Both the position numbers and the translations under genes were made by a program. Shown piece by piece: positions 59,082 through 63,710 of a DNA stretch of 63,710 nt (position 1 is the stretch's first letter; each line of letters opens with the position of its first letter). The notes below the pieces were generated by a model, which was given only the letters and a program-made list of their open reading frames with translations, searched no databases and was not told the DNA's origin. The stretch comes from an uncultured Anaerococcus sp. (GTDB lineage: Bacteria > Bacillota > Clostridia > Tissierellales > Peptoniphilaceae). The stretch covers positions 1 to 63,710 of the forward strand of contig CALUCE010000012.1 in NCBI GenBank assembly GCA_943914475.1, written 5' to 3'.

Positions 59082-60677
59082 ATGAAAAAATATATATTAA
59101 AATACAAGAAAAATTTGATCCTATCAGTTATATTTGGAATTTTAGAAGTTTACTTTATTTATCTCTTTACCAGAAGAAGTGCCAAGCTTGTAGATATTTT
59201 TACAGGAGTAAAATCCAGTGGGGTAGAGTCTATTATCCTAACAGCTGTAGCTTTTATTTTAATAGCATGTATTTCTTTTTATATATCTGAAAAGAACTCG
59301 AATTTATTTACAGAAAAAATCTGTGTTGATTTGAGACATGACTATATAGGAGGGCTCTTTTCTTCTAAAACCTCACTTTTTTATAAGAAAAATAAGGGGG
59401 ATTTTTTAACAGATATAGACCAAAATGTTGACCAACTAAGACTAGATTACCTATCAACCCTGCCAAAGGCACTTACAGGTTTAGGTAGGACTCTGGTTTA
59501 TGTAATAGGACTTTATAAGATTCATCCTTATATACTCCTAGCAACTTTAGCTTTTGTGGTCTTGCCAGGCTTTGTAAGTAGTGGCTTTTCAAAAAAGATT
59601 TCAGAACTTCAAGTAGCAAGGTCTAACAAATATTCAAAATACATAGATAAGTTAAATGAGCTTTTGGATGGATACCTACTTATCAAGGAGTCAGGTAATA
59701 TAGGATATTTTTTAAAAGGTTTTGATAAGAAAAATTCTGCCTTATTAAAGGCAAGAAACAAGCTTAACATAACAAACTCCATGTTATATGAAATATTGTT
59801 TGCCCTAAATCTTTTATCCTATCTTTTAATAATATACGTGGGTAGCCTGCTGGTTGAGGCAAATCTTATAAATATATCAGACCTACTAGCTTCCTTAACC
59901 CTGGTTTCAATTTCAACCAATGCCATGTCGGAAGCCTTTAGAGATCTTACCCAAATTATTTCTACAAGAAAGATAAAGGATATGGTCCTTGAAAATATAC
60001 CAAGTAAGGAAAGGCCAGAAACAAAGAAAGAATATCCAAAACTTGATATCAAGCTTAGAAACTTGGGACTTTCATATGGAGAAAATAAAATTTTTGATAA
60101 TTTAAACTTAGATATTGAGAAAAATAAGTCCTATGCCATAATAGGAAAATCGGGATCAGGTAAGTCCTCTCTGGCCAAGATATTGATGAAGATAAATGAA
60201 GATTATGAAGGAGATATTAGTTTTGAAAATGGTAACTTTGAAAGCTTTAGGGAAAGTGACCTATACTCTTTAATTTACTATATACCACAAAACTCTCTAG
60301 TATTTAGGGATACTTTAGTCCACAATATAGCCATGGAAAGCCATGATATAGACTTAGAAAAAATAGAAAAAATCATAGAAAGAGTTGACTTAAGCTATGT
60401 TTATCAAAGCAAAAAAGATTTAACCTTATCAAATGAAAGTTTATCAGGAGGAGAAAAAAAGAAATTAGAATTAGCAAGAGCCCTCTACAAGGAAGCAGAA
60501 GTAATAATATTTGATGAACCGACAAGTGGACTAGATCCTGTAAGTGCCAGGACCATAGAAAATCTTATCAAAAACCTTCATGGCTTAACCAGGATAGTTA
60601 TTACCCATAACCAGGATAAAAACTATCTTAAAGACTTTGATAAGCTGGTAAATATAGAAGACTATAAGAATTTCTAG
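59082..60677 (+). CDS. ABC half-transporter (permease-ATPase), peptide export type
   Basis: 531 residues. Six membrane helices in the first 290, then ATPase with Walker A GKSGSGKSSLAK, Q-loop YYIPQNSLVFRDT, signature LSGGEKKKLELARAL, Walker B VIIFDEPTSGLDP and H-loop VITHNQ. No C39 peptidase domain. Acts as a homodimer exporter of lipid, drug or peptide. Context (divergent TPR regulator, tiny ORFs, small membrane genes) favours a peptide. Confidence 0.9.
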   Translation: MKKYILKYKKNLILSVIFGILEVYFIYLFTRRSAKLVDIFTGVKSSGVESIILTAVAFILIACISFYISEKNSNLFTEKICVDLRHDYIGGLFSSKTSLFYKKNKGDFLTDIDQNVDQLRLDYLSTLPKALTGLGRTLVYVIGLYKIHPYILLATLAFVVLPGFVSSGFSKKISELQVARSNKYSKYIDKLNELLDGYLLIKESGNIGYFLKGFDKKNSALLKARNKLNITNSMLYEILFALNLLSYLLIIYVGSLLVEANLINISDLLASLTLVSISTNAMSEAFRDLTQIISTRKIKDMVLENIPSKERPETKKEYPKLDIKLRNLGLSYGENKIFDNLNLDIEKNKSYAIIGKSGSGKSSLAKILMKINEDYEGDISFENGNFESFRESDLYSLIYYIPQNSLVFRDTLVHNIAMESHDIDLEKIEKIIERVDLSYVYQSKKDLTLSNESLSGGEKKKLELARALYKEAEVIIFDEPTSGLDPVSARTIENLIKNLHGLTRIVITHNQDKNYLKDFDKLVNIEDYKNF

Positions 60678-60722
60678 GATAATGTATTTTATGCTAATAA
60701 TTTAGAAGAGAAGGGAGATAAA

Positions 60723-61076
60723 ATGAAAGATTTTTTTAAATTTATACTAATGCAAGATATAGAATGGGATGAAGATAAAAAGGTATATGAAATATTTCAT
60801 GCTGTATTGTTTATAGCTATATCTGTCGCTTTAAGCTATGGGATGTATTATCTTTTAAAAGATTATATAAAAGATTCCTTCTTATTAAAAGTAGTTTGGA
60901 TTTATTTTACCTTATGCTTTTTATCTAACCAACCAGCAGCTGCCATAGCTCAAAAAAAGGATGTCACAGATATCAAACCATGGATTTTTCAATTTGGCTT
61001 CTATAATAGTCTGGGAGTTTTTGCAGCTCCTATATATCTTGGCAAATACTGTTTTGATAAAAATAAGAAGTCATAA
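60723..61076 (+). CDS. small membrane protein of unknown function
   Basis: 117 residues. Polar N-terminus (MKDFFKFILMQDIEWDEDKK), then three hydrophobic segments (about 27-47, 53-73 and 92-108) and a basic tail. AGGGAG precedes the ATG; 45 nt after the ABC gene, so likely co-transcribed. Possible immunity or accessory protein. Confidence 0.65.
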   Translation: MKDFFKFILMQDIEWDEDKKVYEIFHAVLFIAISVALSYGMYYLLKDYIKDSFLLKVVWIYFTLCFLSNQPAAAIAQKKDVTDIKPWIFQFGFYNSLGVFAAPIYLGKYCFDKNKKS

Positions 61077-61144
61077 GAAAGACTCACTTATGGTCATGTT
61101 TGTCCATCCATTAAAGTCAAACTTTAAACATTTAGGAAAGAGGT

Positions 61145-61648
61145 ATGAAAAAGGAACTAAAATCAATATTTAAAAATAAAATAGTAATTTTTGTATTTAT
61201 AGCAAGCTTGTTTATTTCTATACTTAATATAATTGAGATAGAAGATCTAGCAAACAATTCTAACCAAGAGGCCTATTATGATTTGAAAAAAGTCTATGTT
61301 GATTATTCTGAAGAGATTGATAGGCAAAGACTCTTGGTTGATAAAAATGATAAGATGAGACTTACCCACCTTGAGTATCTTGAGTGGAACAAACAAAGGC
61401 TTTATGATAAAGCAAATTATTATCTGGATTCTTTTTCCAAACACGAAGACACTATAAGGGATACTGACCTTGTTAGAAATGTTGTCCAAGCAGAGCTTAA
61501 TAGGAACCCTGACAAGGAAGAGTCGGTTCTTGAGATTTTTAAGGATGATATTGATAAAAACTTGGGCAAGGATTTTGTAGATTTTGATTTAAAAGAAATA
61601 TCGGGCATCTACTATAAAACAGGAGAGTATAGGAAGGAATACAACTAG
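61145..61648 (+). pseudogene. truncated ABC-2-like permease
   Basis: 167 residues: cytosolic start MKKELKSIFKNK, one membrane helix (12-28), then a long external region ending at TAG. The same frame reads on past the TAG as PIYLNYAFALKRDF before another stop, and no further helices follow. This is the N-terminal part of an ABC-2-type permease that has lost its membrane domain. AAAGAGG precedes the ATG. An ATPase partner is not present. Confidence 0.6.
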
Positions 61649-61826
61649 CCTATCTACCTAAACTATGCCTTTGCCCTTAAAAGAGATTTTTGTTTATAGT
61701 TCCTATAATTTTACTATAAGTGTACTATTTTTCAGCTCTAACTGTGAACAGTTTTCACTTAACATTTGACATTCGAAAATCTATAAAATTTTTCATAAAT
61801 CATTCCACATGTACTTTATATCATAT

Positions 61827-62476
61827 CTATGACTTAATTATCTCTAAGATTAAACTTTTAAGATGAGACTTATTATAACACTCGCATAGGAAAATTGATT
61901 TTTCTAAATATAATTTTGACTTTTCTAATTCATTGATTCTCTTATAATTTAAATAATTCATATAGTAGAAAAAAGGTAAGTATGTATAAATTTGAGTTTT
62001 ATTAGAAACATCTATACACTTATCAGATATTTCTATACTTTCAAAGTAATTTTTGTTCATAGATTTTATTGTGGCATAATGCAAGGATATTACAAAATAA
62101 GATGTGTTTATATTGGATAAGTTTTTATAACAAAATTCACAAACTTTAAAATAATATTCAAGATTTCCCCTATACCTAAGACAATCTGCGATTGAAATCA
62201 GGACTCTTAATTCTAAATCAGAGTATAGAAAGTTCTCATATTTTTCAATTATAAAATTTCTGTTATTAATTTTTATTGCCTCCGTTAGGCTTATTAGAGC
62301 CATATCTATATCTAAGTGCGAAGATTTCATATAGTAAAAACCCATAATAGCATGATAGTATTGTTTAATAAAATCATTTATGCTGATGAACTTTTTAAGT
62401 TCATCAATATAATCATACAAACTATCATAATCCATATCTGAAAGTTTAAATTCAATTTTATTTATTAGATTTGATA
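61827..62476 (-). pseudogene. XRE/TPR regulator truncated by an IS256-family insertion
   Basis: About 215 residues of helical repeat sequence (LELRVLISIADCLRYRGN, YFVISLHYATIKSMNKNYFES, ELEKSKLYLEKSIFL), like the C-terminal domains of the regulators at 6.7 and 58 kb. The reading frame enters the left end of the IS (MTFSFYTIIRT is IS-encoded), so the HTH domain is separated from it, beyond the element. Confidence 0.75.
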
Positions 62477-63710
62477 GAGTCCGTATAATTGTGTAAAAAG
62501 AAAAGGTCATTCGAAACCTTAACTAGTACAATGTTTTTAACCAACAAAAACAACTAGGAGGAATCAAATGACCCAATTACACTTTACAATTAATCAGGAA
62601 GAAATACAAAATTTAATTAATGAATCTGTAGATAATGAAATTGCTAAATTTATCTTAACAAAAGTGTTTAACGAACTTATGGAGAAAGAAAGAGATGAAT
62701 ACTTAGAAAATAAAGCCTATCAAAGAGATTCTAATAGAACTACTTATCGTAATGGCTACTATGAACGTGACTACATAACTAAAATAGGAACGTTAACTCT
62801 TAGAGTACCTAGAACAAGAGATGGTAGATTCTCGACAGAAGTCTTTGAAAGATACCAAAGAAATGAAAAAGCACTACTTGCAACCATGCTAGAAATGTAC
62901 GTCCAAGGAGTATCAACGAGAAAAGTATCCAAAGTAATAGAAAATATGTGCGGCAAAACATATTCTAAATCCTTTGTATCATCCCTAACTAAAGAACTTG
63001 ACGAAGAAGTAAAACTATGGAGAAATAGCGACCTAAGTACGATAAAATATCCTTATCTAATTGTAGATGTTGTATACATAAAAGTAAGGGAAAACAATAG
63101 GGTAGTATCAAAAGCATGTCACATTGCAATAGGAATAAATGAAAAAGGAAATAGAGAAATAATAGGCTTAGACTTAAGTTCTAGCGAAAATGAATATTCA
63201 TGGTCAAACTTCTTTGAATACCTAAAATCTAGAGGACTATCTGGACTTAAAATGGTGATATCAGATGCCCACAAAGGCCTAGTAAAAGCAATAAAAGAAA
63301 CATTCGTAAATGTAATATGGCAAAGATGCCAGGTTCATTTCTTAAGAAATATCCTATCAAAAGCACCAAAGAAAAACACTGAAGAATTTAGAACTGATAT
63401 CAAAACGCTATTTAAAATCCAAGATATCAACTTGGCAAGAAAAATGAAAGATGAAATATTCTTAAAATATGAAAATGAAAAGAAATTTCAAAACTCCTTA
63501 AACACCTTAGATGAAGGATTTGAAGATGCCTTTGCATATTTAGCTACTGACGTAATTCATAGCAGACTTAGATCTACAAATTGCATAGAAAGATTAAATC
63601 AAGAAGTTAGAAGGCGAGAAAAAGTCGTTAGAATATTTCCTAACGAAGATTCAGCCTTGCCTCTAATAGGCGCAATCCTCATTGATATCAATGAGGATTG
63701 GATAACATCT
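62476..63710 (+). mobile_element. IS256-family insertion sequence, left part
   Basis: Left end near 62476 with GTATAATTGTGTAAAAAG as probable inverted-repeat sequence, followed by 80 nt of leader and the transposase gene. It splits the regulator gene on its left. The right end and target duplication are outside the window; the exact left boundary is uncertain by a few bases. Confidence 0.85.
62568..63710 (+). CDS. IS256-family transposase (partial at window end)
   Basis: 381 codons open to the window end, start ATG at 62568 with AGGAGG upstream. RNGYYERDYITKIGTLTLRVPRTRDG (residues about 65-90), YPYLIVDVVYIKVRENNRV with the first catalytic Asp, VISDAHKGLVKAI with the second Asp, WQRCQVHFLRNIL and CIERLNQEVRRREKVVRIFPN with the catalytic Glu. 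All catalytic residues are present, so the element is probably active. About 20 residues should be missing at the end. Confidence 0.95.
   Translation, partial: MTQLHFTINQEEIQNLINESVDNEIAKFILTKVFNELMEKERDEYLENKAYQRDSNRTTYRNGYYERDYITKIGTLTLRVPRTRDGRFSTEVFERYQRNEKALLATMLEMYVQGVSTRKVSKVIENMCGKTYSKSFVSSLTKELDEEVKLWRNSDLSTIKYPYLIVDVVYIKVRENNRVVSKACHIAIGINEKGNREIIGLDLSSSENEYSWSNFFEYLKSRGLSGLKMVISDAHKGLVKAIKETFVNVIWQRCQVHFLRNILSKAPKKNTEEFRTDIKTLFKIQDINLARKMKDEIFLKYENEKKFQNSLNTLDEGFEDAFAYLATDVIHSRLRSTNCIERLNQEVRRREKVVRIFPNEDSALPLIGAILIDINEDWITS

Overview
The window is a low-GC, AT-rich chromosomal segment of an anaerobic Firmicute. The following all point to Firmicutes: a T-box, a glmS ribozyme, a CIRCE/groESL operon, a GlpP antiterminator, two MetQ lipoproteins and a class B-type sortase. 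The overall gene style (AGA/GGA/ATA-rich codons, GlpABC-like trio with a DUF1667 protein, QueH, single-domain chromate transporter pair) best fits Peptoniphilaceae such as Anaerococcus. That taxonomic call is inference; no rRNA is present.

Layout. 1-634: seven tRNA genes (Lys, Ser, Ser, Phe, Trp, Ile, Met), then about 600 bp of decaying tandem copies of the tRNA-Met 3' end with its terminator and a folded spacer. 1.5-6.6 kb: trkA-trkH potassium uptake, then thiD-cytX under a TPP riboswitch. 6.6-11.0 kb: an accessory island with an XRE/TPR regulator facing a DUF1430-type membrane protein and its ABC ATPase, flanked by two broken secreted-peptide genes. 11.2-27.9 kb: housekeeping genes (rplM-rpsI with a structured leader, YjdM, nicotinamidase-like, queH, ferritin, aldose epimerase-like, chromate transporters, HAD, glutaredoxin, sortase, OGG glycosylase, groESL, MATE, glmS with ribozyme, a GntR-ABC unit). 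28.0-33.2 kb: a Met-type T-box operon, M20 amidohydrolase-metN-metI-metQ-metQ. 33.3-39.5 kb: a minus-strand Ugp-like ABC importer operon carrying a PHP-domain phosphoesterase and a HAD hydrolase. 39.6-46.8 kb: a UvrD helicase-nuclease fusion, PadR, RsuA-family enzyme, and envelope glycolipid genes. 46.9-54.7 kb: Na/Pi cotransporter, glpP-glpK and a three-gene glycerol-3-phosphate oxidation unit, flavodoxin. 54.8-63.7 kb: a second, very AT-rich accessory region with a small XRE regulator, a bacteriocin-like peptide with a small membrane protein, an alanine symporter, a frameshifted XRE/TPR regulator divergent from tiny peptide ORFs and an ABC exporter, a truncated permease, and a third XRE/TPR regulator cut by an IS256-family element that runs off the window.

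How the parts work together. The most interesting theme is repetition of one module: an XRE/TPR (Rgg/PlcR-like) cytosolic regulator next to an ABC exporter and small secreted or unprocessed peptides. Two certain instances (about 6.7-11 kb and 57.9-61.6 kb) and one IS-truncated remnant (61.8-62.5 kb) are present; all carry lesions in regulator or peptide, as expected for fast-turning peptide-signalling or bacteriocin loci. The other signal worth following is the tRNA-Met-derived repeat, whose diverged copies keep base pairing through paired changes.
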